From assembly GCA_020632915.1 (NCBI GenBank), contig JACKEP010000012.1, positions 1-64,000 of the forward strand: DNA of 64,000 bases, written 5' to 3'. Shown here one piece after another: positions 25,351-33,861 of the stretch. Below the pieces are notes generated by a model. The model had not been told where the DNA came from. It saw only the letters and a list, made by a program, of their open reading frames with translations, and ran no database searches. Origin of the DNA: Alphaproteobacteria bacterium. GTDB lineage: Bacteria > Myxococcota_A > UBA796 > GCA-2862545. Made by a program: the position numbers and the translations under genes. Position 1 is the stretch's first letter; every line of letters begins with the position of its first letter.

Positions 25351-25951
25351 TGCCCTGCATCGCGGCCTGGGGATCCTGCTGGCCGGGGCGGCGTTGGCGT
25401 CGACGGCGGCCTGGGCCCTTCCCTGGAACGTCGATCTCGTCGACGCGGTCATGGTCAAGGCCTACGAGCAGCCCATGCGCACGCTCCCCGAGGGCGTCAT
25501 GGCGCAGCCGGACCTGCTGACGCCGGTGGCCTACCGCCGAAACTACAGCTGGACGTCGACGTTCCACGGCAGCCACACGTGGCCCGAGTCCACCACCACC
25601 GGCAAGCCGTTCGACCCGGACGCGCCGGCCGTGCAGGCGGTGGGCGCCAAGATGTACACGACCTACTGCGTGCCGTGCCACGGCGACGGCGAGCAGCTCG
25701 GCTACGTCGCCACGAGCGGCAAGTACCCGGCGGTCGCGGTGCTCGCGGGGGCCGACGGGCGCCTGCAGAACCAGACCAACGGCCACGTCTACCTGACGGT
25801 GCGCAACGGCAGCCTGTCCAAGCTCATGCCGTCCTATGGCTACGCCATGACCGACGACGAGATCTGGGCGCTGCTGGCCTACATGCGCACGAGCCTCCCG
25901 AACGCAGCCTACAAGCCGCCCGCACCGGCCCCCGCCGAGGAGCAGCAGTGA
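25343..25951 (+). CDS. actE: Alternative complex III subunit E, monohaem cytochrome c
   Basis: 202 residues. A hydrophobic N-terminus leads to a periplasmic domain with one CVPCH haem site (about residue 111) and a following Met-rich segment ('LSKLMPSYGYAMTDDEIWAL') that supplies the axial Met, as in ActE. ATG 25343 overlaps the end of actD by eight bases, and its stop shares one base with the actF start. Confidence 0.92.
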   Translation: MRDALHRGLGILLAGAALASTAAWALPWNVDLVDAVMVKAYEQPMRTLPEGVMAQPDLLTPVAYRRNYSWTSTFHGSHTWPESTTTGKPFDPDAPAVQAVGAKMYTTYCVPCHGDGEQLGYVATSGKYPAVAVLAGADGRLQNQTNGHVYLTVRNGSLSKLMPSYGYAMTDDEIWALLAYMRTSLPNAAYKPPAPAPAEEQQ

Positions 25952-27312
25952 TGAGCGCTTCGAACTTCGACGCCAAGGTGGGCGCGGCGATCGACGCGGT
26001 CAAGGGGCGCAAGCTCCCTGGCATGGTGTCGATGCTGGCCTACGCAGGCATCGCGTGGGGCGTGCTGGCGCTCGGCGCCGGGCTCACGATGGACTGGTCG
26101 TGGACCTGGGGCGCCTACCTGTCGGCCGTCTTCTGGATCATGTGCCTGGCGCAGGGCGGCTTCGTGTTCGCCGCCATCCTCCAGGGCACGCAGGCGCGCT
26201 GGGGCCGTCCGCTCAAGCGCATCGGCGAGGCGTTCGCGCTGTTCCTGCCGGTGGCCTGGGTGCTGCTGCTGGTCTTCCTGCTCGGCGGCATCAACATCTA
26301 CCCGTGGAACCCGAACTTCGTCGGCGGCGACCCCGTGTCGCTGGCGCCGCACGGCACCGCGCCGGCCTCGAAGGAGCTGTGGCTGTCCACGGGCTTCTTC
26401 ATCGTGCGCCAGCTCGGCGGTGGCCTGTTCCTGTTCGGGCTGTCGCTGGCGTTCGTCCGCAACTCGATGCGCGGCGACATCCTCGCGATGCGGGCGCGCC
26501 TCGGCACCGACGCGCCGTCGCCGTGGTGGCACAACGCCATCGTCGGCAGCGCCACCGACGCCAAGGCTGCGGCCGAGGTCGGACTCGCGCGCAACTACAC
26601 GCTGGTGCCCATCCTCGCCTTCTCCTATGCCCTCATCTGGTCGATGTTCGCCTTCGACCTCGTGATGAGCCTCGACCCGTGGTGGTTCAGCAACATGTTC
26701 GGCGGGTGGATCTTCATGTCCACCGTGCTGCTGGGCATGGGCGGCATCGCGCTGTTCGCGCTGCTGGGCCGCGACTGGCTCGGCCTGGGCGCGTGGCTCA
26801 AGCCCAACGTCACCCACGACCTCGGCAAGCTGATGCTCGCGGGAACGATGTTCTGGGGCTACACGCTGTTCGCCCAGCTGCTGCCGATCTACTACACCGA
26901 CGTGCCCGAGGAGACCGGCTTCCTGATGGTGCGCCTGATGCTCCCCGAGTGGTCGTGGCTGGCCCGCCTGGTCGCGATGCTGGTGTTCATCACGCCGTTC
27001 ACGATGCTGCTGTCGCGCGGTCTGAAGAAGATGCGCTACCCGTTCGTGGGCCTGGCGCTGCTGTCGATGACCGGCCTGTTCCTGGAGCGCACGCTCCTGG
27101 TGATGCCGTCGGTCCACTTCGGCGCCACGTTCCCCACCGGCATGTTCCTCGCCATCAACCTCGGCCTGTGGGCCGGCGTGATCGGGGCCTTCGTGCTCGT
27201 GGTCGGCAAGGTGCTGTCGTCGGTGCCCGCGGTGCCCGTCACCGACCCGCTGCTCGACGAGCACCCCTGGGACCAGCACGTCCACGCGATCGGGGCCCAC
27301 GGTCACCACTGA
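25951..27312 (+). CDS. actF: Alternative complex III subunit F (NrfD-like membrane subunit)
   Basis: 453 residues with about ten transmembrane helices. It is a paralogue of ActC and the last subunit of the complex. The final residues are His-rich (HVHAIGAHGHH). A TGATG junction couples it to actE. No cytochrome oxidase or SCO/copper genes follow, so the complex must pass electrons to an oxidase encoded elsewhere. Confidence 0.92.
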   Translation: MSASNFDAKVGAAIDAVKGRKLPGMVSMLAYAGIAWGVLALGAGLTMDWSWTWGAYLSAVFWIMCLAQGGFVFAAILQGTQARWGRPLKRIGEAFALFLPVAWVLLLVFLLGGINIYPWNPNFVGGDPVSLAPHGTAPASKELWLSTGFFIVRQLGGGLFLFGLSLAFVRNSMRGDILAMRARLGTDAPSPWWHNAIVGSATDAKAAAEVGLARNYTLVPILAFSYALIWSMFAFDLVMSLDPWWFSNMFGGWIFMSTVLLGMGGIALFALLGRDWLGLGAWLKPNVTHDLGKLMLAGTMFWGYTLFAQLLPIYYTDVPEETGFLMVRLMLPEWSWLARLVAMLVFITPFTMLLSRGLKKMRYPFVGLALLSMTGLFLERTLLVMPSVHFGATFPTGMFLAINLGLWAGVIGAFVLVVGKVLSSVPAVPVTDPLLDEHPWDQHVHAIGAHGHH

Positions 27313-27348
27313 CCGAGCGTCCCGCGCGGCCTGACCCGGGCCGCTGCA

Positions 27349-27394
27349 CGCCCTCCCCCCTCGCGCTAGGTGGCGCCAGGTCGGGAGGGCGTTT
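27349..27394 (+). terminator. Hairpin after actF, overlapping the rsmD ribosome-binding site
   Basis: CGCCCTCCC (27349-27357) pairs perfectly with GGGAGGGCG (27383-27391), followed by TTT. It can end the act transcript. Its right arm is also the GGGAGG Shine-Dalgarno sequence for the TTG start of rsmD at 27393, so folding would hide that site. Confidence 0.5.
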
Positions 27395-27911
27395 GCGCAT
27401 CACGGGCGGATCAGCGCGCGGGAGGACGGTGCCGGGCAAGGTGCTGGACGGCGTGAGGCCCACGTCGGCGCGCGTGCGTGAGGCGTTGTTCTCGATCGTC
27501 GGCCAGGACCTGACGGGAGCGCGTGTCCTCGACGCCTTCGGCGGCTCTGGGCTGCTGGGCCTCGAGGCGTGGTCCCGTGGCGCCGAGGTGGTGATCTGCG
27601 AGCAACGCCCGCGGGTGGCCCGCGCGATCCGGTCCGCCGTCGACGCGCTCGGGGCGCAGGTGGAGGTCGTGGTGGGCGACGTGCTCGCGGTGGCGTCCAC
27701 CCTCGGTCCGCTGGACGGCGTGCTCGCCGATCCGCCGTACGCGCTCGACCCGGCGCCGATCCTCGGCGCCCTCGGCGCGCTCGCGCCCGCGTGGCTGGTG
27801 CTGGAGGCCGAGGCGTCACGCTCCGCGCCGCCGACCGCCGGCCCGCTGGCGCTCGACCGGGTGCGTGGCTTCGGGGGCACGAGCCTGTGGGTCTACCGGG
27901 AGGTGCCGTGA
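27393..27911 (+). CDS. rsmD: 16S rRNA (guanine966-N2)-methyltransferase
   Basis: 172 residues. 'RITGGSARGRTVPGK' is the conserved RsmD N-terminus, 'VLDAFGGSGLLGLEAWSRGA' is the SAM-binding motif I, and 'DGVLADPPYAL' holds the catalytic DPPY. TTG 27393 is chosen because the family begins with this RIxGG strand and GGGAGG lies just upstream. It overlaps the next gene by four bases (GTGA). Confidence 0.88.
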   Translation: MRITGGSARGRTVPGKVLDGVRPTSARVREALFSIVGQDLTGARVLDAFGGSGLLGLEAWSRGAEVVICEQRPRVARAIRSAVDALGAQVEVVVGDVLAVASTLGPLDGVLADPPYALDPAPILGALGALAPAWLVLEAEASRSAPPTAGPLALDRVRGFGGTSLWVYREVP

Positions 27912-28714
27912 ACGACGACGCGCTGACCCACGCCATCGAGGCCCTGCACACGCTGTCGGAGGAGGTGGACGACCCCGGGGGCCGGGTGCGGCTCGACGTG
28001 AGCGGTCCCGTCGCGGTGCTGACGCTCGATCACCCCGAGGCCCGCCACGCGCTGACGGCGGGGATGATGGTGGAGCTCGCGGTCGCCGTCGCCGGACTCC
28101 GCGCCGCCTCGCACGCCGCTGTGGTGCTCCGGGCGTCCTCGACGGAGGCGTTCTGCGCCGGAGGGCACCTGGGTCAGGTCCGTGACCACCTGGTGCACCG
28201 CGGGCGCGGTGCGGCGATGGCATGGTCGATGGCCACGGTGCTCGATGCGCTCCGCGCGCTGCCGATGGTGTCGGTGAGCCTCGTCCAGGGGCCGGCCGTG
28301 GGCGGCGGCGCCGAGCTGCTCACCGCCACCGACCACCGCGTGTGGGCGACGGATGCCTGGGCGCAGTTTCGGCAGGCGCGGCTGGGCGTGGCCGCGGGCT
28401 GGGGGGGCGCGCGACGCCTGGTGGACATCGTGGGCGCACGGCAGGCCACGCGGTGGCTGACGACCTCGACCCGGATCGGGGCGCGCGATGCACACGCCGC
28501 AGGGTTCGCCGACGTGGTCGCCGACGACGTCGAGACCGCGCTCGACACGTTCCTCGCGCCCGTGCTCGCCCAGCCGGCGGCCGGCGTGCGGGCGGTGAAG
28601 GCGCAGGTGGCGGCGGCACGCGACGGCAAGGACGCCGCCGCCCAGGTCGAGCCGTTCGTGGCGGTGTGGGGCGGTCCGGCCCACCGTCGCACCCTCGGTC
28701 TCGACGACGGCTAG
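27908..28714 (+). CDS. Enoyl-CoA hydratase/isomerase family protein
   Basis: 268 residues of the crotonase fold: 'LTLDHPEARHALTAGMMVEL', the oxyanion loop 'STEAFCAGGHL' and 'GPAVGGGAELLTATDHRVW'. At the usual hydratase catalytic positions the residues are Ala and Gly, although Glu is present in 'GGGAELL', so the reaction is unclear. It may be a non-hydratase crotonase such as a decarboxylase or thioesterase. GTG 27908 overlaps the rsmD stop. Confidence 0.8.
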   Translation: MNDDALTHAIEALHTLSEEVDDPGGRVRLDVSGPVAVLTLDHPEARHALTAGMMVELAVAVAGLRAASHAAVVLRASSTEAFCAGGHLGQVRDHLVHRGRGAAMAWSMATVLDALRALPMVSVSLVQGPAVGGGAELLTATDHRVWATDAWAQFRQARLGVAAGWGGARRLVDIVGARQATRWLTTSTRIGARDAHAAGFADVVADDVETALDTFLAPVLAQPAAGVRAVKAQVAAARDGKDAAAQVEPFVAVWGGPAHRRTLGLDDG

Positions 28715-28728
28715 GCCCCGGGCACGCG

Positions 28729-29349
28729 TCAGGGGAGCCAGCCACGCCGGGCGAGGTGGTCGGCGAGGAACGCGGCGTGGTCGCCGAGCGTGGCGTGGCG
28801 TGCCGGATCCCGCCCGTTCGTGGCGTCGTGCAGGCGGCGCGTGTAGCGCCAGGTGTGGAGCAGGTGGGCGCGCAGGTGCGGGTCGTCGCCCTCCAGCAGG
28901 CGCGGACCGTAGGCGAGGGTGAGGCCGTCGGCGTCGCTGGCGCCGGGCACGGCGCGGACCACCTCGGCGAACCGCCCGGCCTCGGGGGCCAGCGCCTCGG
29001 CGTCGATGCGCCAGCCATTCGCGGCGAGCCATCGGCGCAGCCACGGGGGGTCGTCCTGGGCATGGGCGACGAGGACGTCCGGGCGTGGACCCCGCGTCAG
29101 GATGCCGGCGATCGTGTGGGCACCCATGCCGGCGATGACGGCGACCGGCACGTGCCGGAAGGGCGCCAGGCCATCGGCCACCACCCACGGCACGTCGCCG
29201 CGGCCGCTGCGGTGGGGGCGACGCTCGGTGGCGACCGCACCGAGCGCGTGGGCGACGTGGCCGTGATCGGCACCGACGTCGACGACGAGCGACGCGGCCG
29301 GGCAGAGGCGGACGAGCGCGTCGCGGCGGGCCGCCCCGGCGCGCTTCAC
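28729..29349 (-). CDS. trmK: TrmK-like SAM-dependent methyltransferase
   Basis: 206 residues. 'VVDVGADHGHVAHAL' (SAM loop) and 'AVIAGMGAHTIAGIL' are hallmarks of TrmK (DUF633), which makes m1A at position 22 of tRNA in other bacteria. 'LVAHAQDDPPWLRRWLAANGW' follows as in the family. Its start overlaps the stop of the upstream membrane gene by four bases, so it is the last gene of a three-gene unit. Confidence 0.75.
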   Translation of the reverse strand: MKRAGAARRDALVRLCPAASLVVDVGADHGHVAHALGAVATERRPHRSGRGDVPWVVADGLAPFRHVPVAVIAGMGAHTIAGILTRGPRPDVLVAHAQDDPPWLRRWLAANGWRIDAEALAPEAGRFAEVVRAVPGASDADGLTLAYGPRLLEGDDPHLRAHLLHTWRYTRRLHDATNGRDPARHATLGDHAAFLADHLARRGWLP

Positions 29350-30188
29350 GAGCGCTCGGTCGAACGGGGGGGGCGCGGCCGCGCGCCCTCGACCTCACCG
29401 AGCGCAGCACGCGCAGCGCGCGCAGCCGTGCGGAGCGCCGACGAGGCGTTCGTCAGTCCGGGGTCGCCTTCGTCGGCCAGCGCGGCGCGGGCGGCCCGCA
29501 GCTCCTCGGTGACGCCGTCGGGGGACACGCCGGACAGCAGGCGCTCCTCGGCGCGATCCAGGGCGGACCAGAGGTCGGCTGCGGCGGTGGCCGGCAGCGC
29601 TGGATCGAGGGAGCGGTGGCGGAGATCGCGCAGGAGGGCCCAGACCTCGGGCCAGGCCGTCGTGGCGCGACCCACCTCCTCGGCGCCGTGGCGGGCGGCC
29701 CGCTCGTCGGCCACGGCGGCGCGCGAGCGCAGGGCTGCGCCGACGGAGCCGCCCACCGAGGCCAGCGCCAGGAACACGAGCACGACGGGCGCCCAGGCTG
29801 CGCCGAAGGCGGCGGTGAGGCCCGACAGGATCAGCATCGCGACCGCGGCGGCCACCATCGCGAATGCGGCGAGCAGCCACGGTGACGCGGTGGGGTCGAG
29901 CACCGCCACGGGCAGATCGTGCCGGGTGGTGAGCTCACGGGCGAGGGCGTCCGCGAGCCTGCGGTTCGGGGAGGCGCCCACCACGACCGGCACCCCGCGT
30001 TCCGCCTGCTCGGCGAGCGCGGGCCACGGTGCGTCGGCGAGCACCGTGAGCGCGGTGCGCTGGGCCGGGCCGGCGTGGCGCACGGCGGACGCCGGCACCA
30101 CCACCAACACGCGACGCTGGGTGTCGGTGGTGGCGCTGGCTTGCGACGGCACAGGGGCCTGTCGCGTGGTGCGCACGGGCTCGGGCAC
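29346..30188 (-). CDS. Membrane protein with two central helices, unknown function
   Basis: 280 residues. A soluble N-terminal alpha/beta part of about 105 residues contains 'RRVLVVVPASAV' and 'GVPVVVGASP'. Two adjacent membrane helices lie at about 108-130 and 135-155, followed by a helical Ala/Arg-rich C-terminal half. No recognised family. It lies nine bases downstream of the TRYCO1-like gene. Confidence 0.65.
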   Translation of the reverse strand: MPEPVRTTRQAPVPSQASATTDTQRRVLVVVPASAVRHAGPAQRTALTVLADAPWPALAEQAERGVPVVVGASPNRRLADALARELTTRHDLPVAVLDPTASPWLLAAFAMVAAAVAMLILSGLTAAFGAAWAPVVLVFLALASVGGSVGAALRSRAAVADERAARHGAEEVGRATTAWPEVWALLRDLRHRSLDPALPATAAADLWSALDRAEERLLSGVSPDGVTEELRAARAALADEGDPGLTNASSALRTAARAARAALGEVEGARPRPPRSTERS

Positions 30189-30197
30189 GACGGACGC

Positions 30198-30557
30198 TCA
30201 GTCCTGATCGTGCTGGGGCAGGGCAGGCGGCGCCTTCGTGGGCGGCGCGGGCCGCATCGCCGGCCACTTGACGCTGACCTGGAACTGACCGGCCTGGGCG
30301 CTCTCGGAGATCATGACGAGCCCCTGGTGGTCCGCCCGGACGGCGAAGCTGACCTCGAGCGAGGCCCCCGTCTTGCGCAGCACCGGACCCACTTCAGTGC
30401 CCATGAACGAGACCAGCGTGCGCATCGTGTCGATCATGTTGATGATCGCGCGGTGGGGGTCGGGGGCGACCTCGATGTCGCTCTTGGCGAAGGCGCTGCC
30501 GACGGGCGCCTCGAGGAGCACCTTCGTGTCGCCGATCGTGGTCAGGTAGCTCGCCAT
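30198..30557 (-). CDS. TRYCO1-like (trypsin-co-occurring domain) small protein
   Basis: 119 residues. The order of strands and the 'GASLEVSFAVRADHQGLV...QFQVSVKW' ending match the CU044_2847/TRYCO1 family. Those proteins accompany trypsin-like proteases and other effector-associated modules in predicted bacterial conflict systems. No protease is adjacent here. It is the first gene of a minus-strand unit with a membrane protein and a TrmK-like enzyme. The C-terminal 20 residues are Pro-rich. Confidence 0.55.
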   Translation of the reverse strand: MASYLTTIGDTKVLLEAPVGSAFAKSDIEVAPDPHRAIINMIDTMRTLVSFMGTEVGPVLRKTGASLEVSFAVRADHQGLVMISESAQAGQFQVSVKWPAMRPAPPTKAPPALPQHDQD

Positions 30558-30699
30558 GTCAGGCCTCCGCGGGCGGCACGCGCCCCTGCCCACGTCGCGT
30601 AACGCACCCCTGCGGCGCCTGCGGTCGCCACATCGTCGCCAACCGCATCCGTGGATCCGCACTGCGTGGTAAGGTCGCCGCGCCACCGTCGGAGGTCGG

Positions 30700-31233
30700 A
30701 TGTCCGGCCCGCTCAACCTCGCCCAGCTCATCACGTTCCTCCTCGACACGCCCGCCTTCAGCGGACTCGACGAGGTGGAGCTGTCGCAGCTCGTCCACAT
30801 CATGCAGGTGCAGCACCTGCGCGCCGGCCAGGTCCTCTTCGAGGAAGGCCGCACCGGCGCAGCCTGGTTCGTCGTGTTCAGCGGCGGCGTCGAGGCCATC
30901 AAGGACACCGCGGAGGGGCCGCGGCGCCTCCTCGAGCTCGGGCCCCGGATGCCGTTCGGGGAGATGGCGATGCTCGACGGTGCGCCGCGATCGGCCACGG
31001 TCCGCGCCCTGGTCGACAGCACGGTGCTCCGGTTCCCGCGAGAGGACCTCCAGGTGCTGCTCGATGCCGGGAACCTCGCCGCCTACAAGCTCGTCTACCA
31101 GATGGCGCTCAACCTCGTGCAGCGCCAGCGCCGCACGATGTCCAAGCTCGTCGAGGTGCTCGGTGCCGTCGACGACTCCCGGGTCAGCGCCCTGATCGGG
31201 CCGCTCGTGGAAGCGTGGCAGACGTCCGCCTGA
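30700..31233 (+). CDS. Cyclic-nucleotide-binding domain protein without DNA-binding domain
   Basis: 177 residues: one CAP/PKA-type cNMP-binding barrel with phosphate-binding cassette 'FGEMAMLDGAPRSATVRA', flanked by helices. There is no C-terminal helix-turn-helix, so it is not a Crp/Fnr regulator; it may be a ligand-sensing adaptor. GGAGGTCGG precedes ATG 30700, the same spacing and sequence as before pfkA. Its end overlaps the next gene. Confidence 0.82.
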   Translation: MSGPLNLAQLITFLLDTPAFSGLDEVELSQLVHIMQVQHLRAGQVLFEEGRTGAAWFVVFSGGVEAIKDTAEGPRRLLELGPRMPFGEMAMLDGAPRSATVRALVDSTVLRFPREDLQVLLDAGNLAAYKLVYQMALNLVQRQRRTMSKLVEVLGAVDDSRVSALIGPLVEAWQTSA

Positions 31234-31966
31234 GGCCGAAGGGGCGCGTCGCGCGGCGGCGCGCGGCGTCGTGGGGGGTCCTGCTCGCTGCGTGGCTCCC
31301 GGTGGGGGCGCACGCGGGACGGCCCGCGACCGTACCCGACGGGGTGCGTCCGGTCGCCGCGCCGTGGGATGCACCGGAGCGCTACGCCCGATGGGCCGAG
31401 GCGCACGGACGTCCGGGCGCCACGCTGCCCTGCGTGACCATCGTGGCGCCGTTGCTGCGGGTCTGCGCCCAGGTGCGGCAGGGACGCCAGCAGCGCTGGG
31501 TCGACAGCCGTGACCTCGACACCTGGGGGCTGCCCTGGACCGAGGTGGTGGCCGCGTTGCGCGAGCGGGCCGCGGCGCACGCGCGCGACGGCGGGCGCTA
31601 CGTCACGATCGCGGGCATGGAGGACGCCCGATACTGGCTGGCCGCGGACGGCACGGGGTGGGAGGCCGCCGCGTTCCTCGCGCCCGAACCGCTCGCGCGG
31701 CACCTCGGCGCGGCGCCGTTGTTCGTGGCGGCACCCAACGTCGGCGTCACGGTGGCGTGGGCCGGTCGTCAGCGCGCCGACGTGGACGTCGCGATGGCCG
31801 TGGGCGTGGCCGAGATGGTGGAACAGCAGGCGCTGCCCGTGGCGGCCGACGTGCTGGCGTGGGTCGACGGCGCCTGGGTGCGCTGGGGTCGCGCCGTCCG
31901 CCGCGGCGGAGGCTGGTCGGCCCCCGAAACGCAGGACGCCGCCCCGGCGGACCGGAGCGGCGTCGA

Positions 31967-32039
<73 letters not shown>

Positions 32040-32142
32040 GAAGCTGCGGTGGTGTCGCGAGCGGCACCTTGGGACCCGGGCGGCACGCCACCCGAGAGCG
32101 CAGGCGCTTTAATGTGGCCGCGGACGACCGGCAAGGGGGGCG

Positions 32143-32508
32143 TCAGCCTTCGTGGTCGCCGTGGTCGGCCTCGTCGTCGCCGGAGGCCGACAGCTCCACG
32201 CGGAGGCGCGCGATCTCGTCCTCGAGGTCGTCGATGTGCTGCATGGCCTTGTGGAGCGCCGGATGGTCGAGCTCGCCCGACTCGGTGAGGCGGTAGGCGA
32301 TCTTGCCGAGGCGGATCCAGAGGGCGTCGCGGTCGCGCTGCAGGCCGCGCACCTTGAGCAACACGCGGCCGTCGTCGGCCGCACGGACGATCCGGTCGCG
32401 GCTCTCGGCCACGAGACGGCGCAGGGCGTCCTGCAGCACGTCGGACAGGTTGCCGACCGCGGGCAGGGGGGTGGGCGCACTCGGTGGGGTGGAACGCGGC
32501 TCGCTCAT
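32143..32508 (-). CDS. Small helical/coiled-coil protein
   Basis: 121 residues. A Pro/Thr-rich N-terminus is followed by about 80 charged helical residues ('LQDALRRLVAESRDRIVRAADDGR', 'DDLEDEIARLRVELS'), ending in Asp/His-rich residues. No family is recognised. It lies just downstream of the left copy of the tRNA-Leu repeat, where the chromosome resumes. Confidence 0.6.
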   Translation of the reverse strand: MSEPRSTPPSAPTPLPAVGNLSDVLQDALRRLVAESRDRIVRAADDGRVLLKVRGLQRDRDALWIRLGKIAYRLTESGELDHPALHKAMQHIDDLEDEIARLRVELSASGDDEADHGDHEG

Positions 32509-32525
32509 GCAGGTCTTCCGTGCGG

Positions 32526-32581
32526 TGCCCGGAGCGGGGGTCGAACCCGCACTCCCCGCGGGGATGGGGATTTTAAGTCCC
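32526..32581 (-). repeat. Left attachment-site copy (56-bp direct repeat of tRNA-Leu 3' part)
   Basis: These 56 bases are identical to 46749-46804: discriminator base, acceptor 3' strand, T-arm, variable arm and anticodon loop of tRNA-Leu(TAA). Beyond 32581 the rest of the tRNA is absent. This is the original chromosomal 3' end of the tRNA gene, left behind after integration. Confidence 0.93.
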
Positions 32582-32625
32582 GACGGCGGGGCACCCGCTC
32601 CTTGATTGTTAGCTTTGAAGGCGTA

Positions 32626-32719
32626 GTATGCCGGTATGGATTTTGCGTTTCGGGTCGATGGTTGCCCGATTGGGCATCGCTGCCGCATATTCGAGGAGGC
32701 CCGCCGCATATGGCGTATG
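32626..32719 (+). repeat. Candidate left integrase arm sites (GTATG words)
   Basis: GTATG occurs at 32626-32630, 32634-32638 and 32715-32719. The same word is clustered at the right end, 46676-46710, next to the integrase gene. Confidence 0.35.
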
Positions 32720-32791
32720 CTGTGGACTTGTCAAAATGAAACGACAGGAGAGGGGCCGCGTCCCCTGCACGGTGGCCACGTGGCGCAAGAA

Positions 32792-32822
32792 GGCCCCCAC
32801 CGTCACGTGGACGATGGGGGCC
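32792..32822 (-). terminator. Terminator-like hairpin after the minus-strand small-gene operon
   Basis: GGCCCCCA (32792-32799) pairs with TGGGGGCC (32815-32822), with an inner CGTC/GACG stem and a 5-base loop. On the minus strand it is followed by TTCTTG. A second GC-rich hairpin lies at about 32850-32880, nearer the last gene. Confidence 0.5.
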
Positions 32823-32920
32823 GGGGTCTGGCGTCCCTGCCAGTTGCGGGGCCCTCTATCCCCCGTGCGGGGGAGGGCTAGGTCGGGGTCAGGCCACCGT
32901 CATCGTCGAAGATCGGTGGC

Positions 32921-33193
32921 TCACCTCGCAGAAAACCGGCGGGCCCGGGGCAGCAGGCGGACCACGTCCTTGGGTGGGGCCAGCAGGATGGCCCCGTCCT
33001 CGGGCGTCCACGTCGCCATGATGCAGTCCGACAGGGCGTCCCATCCGGCCCTGTATCGGCGCAGGGTGGCCACCACCTCGTCGACCATGGGGGAGGCGAC
33101 GACGTCGCACCATGCGTCCCACAAGATGCCCCAGACCCGCTCATCCGACGTGCATGGGTCCTCGCTCGTCGTGTCCCGGAGCTGGGCGGCCAT
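32921..33193 (-). CDS. Element protein, 90 residues, unknown
   Basis: A compact, Trp-rich helical protein ('VWGILWDAWCDVVASPMVDEVVATLRRYRAGWDAL') ending in basic residues. It is the last gene of the minus-strand operon running from 34347. Alternate frames across it show no coding character. Not recognised. Confidence 0.55.
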   Translation of the reverse strand: MAAQLRDTTSEDPCTSDERVWGILWDAWCDVVASPMVDEVVATLRRYRAGWDALSDCIMATWTPEDGAILLAPPKDVVRLLPRARRFSAR

Positions 33194-33223
33194 CTCGGAT
33201 CGGCCGGTGTGGCGCAGCCACCA

Positions 33224-33637
33224 TTAGGCGACCACCGGGCCGTCGCCATCCCACGTGCTCGCCTGGTCCTGCAGTAGGTCGACTACCCTGTCATGCCAGT
33301 CGTCGATGTCCCAGTCATCCAGTGTCCCCCCCTCGTCGACATGATCGTCGAGGCACTCGCCGACCACGCCTGCGAGGGACGTGGTGGTGCGATCCCGGAC
33401 CCTGACCACGCCCTCGTAGGTGCATATTCCACCACCGCCCATCGAGATCGGATGCAGTTCGATGCTGGACCATCCGATGCGGTGGCTGATGTACCCACGT
33501 CCTGGATGTACGCGGCGGCTCACCGATCCGCCGACGACGGCGTGGGCCGCCTCGTGGCGTGCGGTACGGCGGGCCCGCATGCGATACAACTCGCGGGTGT
33601 AATCGTCCACCTTGAGGGGGTCGTGGTGGGCGATCAC
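33224..33637 (-). CDS. M41-like zinc peptidase-domain protein (no AAA domain)
   Basis: 137 residues. 'RHEAAHAVVGG' carries HExxH (His28, Glu29, His32), and a later 'LAGVVGECLDD' resembles the 'aGxxAE' helix with the third metal ligand in FtsH (M41) peptidases. There is no ATPase domain, so it may act alone on an element- or host-encoded protein, or be non-proteolytic. Similar free-standing M41-like proteins occur in phages and mobile elements. It overlaps the gene upstream by four bases. Confidence 0.6.
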   Translation of the reverse strand: MIAHHDPLKVDDYTRELYRMRARRTARHEAAHAVVGGSVSRRVHPGRGYISHRIGWSSIELHPISMGGGGICTYEGVVRVRDRTTTSLAGVVGECLDDHVDEGGTLDDWDIDDWHDRVVDLLQDQASTWDGDGPVVA

Positions 33638-33861
33638 GGCTCGCCTCGATCATCGTCGATCTCGGTCTCGAACGAGTGCGTGAGCACCCGACCGTCGTCG
33701 AGGGTGAGCACGACACCATCGTCGGATTCGTCGACGACCGCCCTGGTACCGAGATCGTCGATGCCGTGGCTGCCGAGCCAGGCGAGGTACCGCTCTGCGT
33801 CCGATCGGGCGCAGAACCAATCGAGGACCGAGCCGACGCGCTGCTGGCGGCGGCGGCTCAT
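33634..33861 (-). CDS. Element protein, 75 residues, unknown
   Basis: A small acidic protein with a basic N-terminus (MSRRRQQR) and 'DWFCARSDAERYLAWLGSHG'. Its start overlaps the stop of the ribbon-helix-helix gene (ATGA) and its stop overlaps the next start. Not recognised. Confidence 0.55.
   Translation of the reverse strand: MSRRRQQRVGSVLDWFCARSDAERYLAWLGSHGIDDLGTRAVVDESDDGVVLTLDDGRVLTHSFETEIDDDRGEP

Larger units (their letters stand above)
32582..32920. other. Left end of the element, no convincing gene
   Basis: This 339-base stretch holds three GTATG words (32626-32719) that may be integrase arm sites, and then hairpins that probably end the minus-strand operon. Short open frames on either strand lack coding character. 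Confidence 0.5.

Noticed and set aside
32526..32604. A second complete tRNA-Leu at the left end of the element
   Set aside because: Only the 56-base 3' part is present. The sequence beyond 32581 cannot supply the 5' acceptor, D-arm or full anticodon stem.
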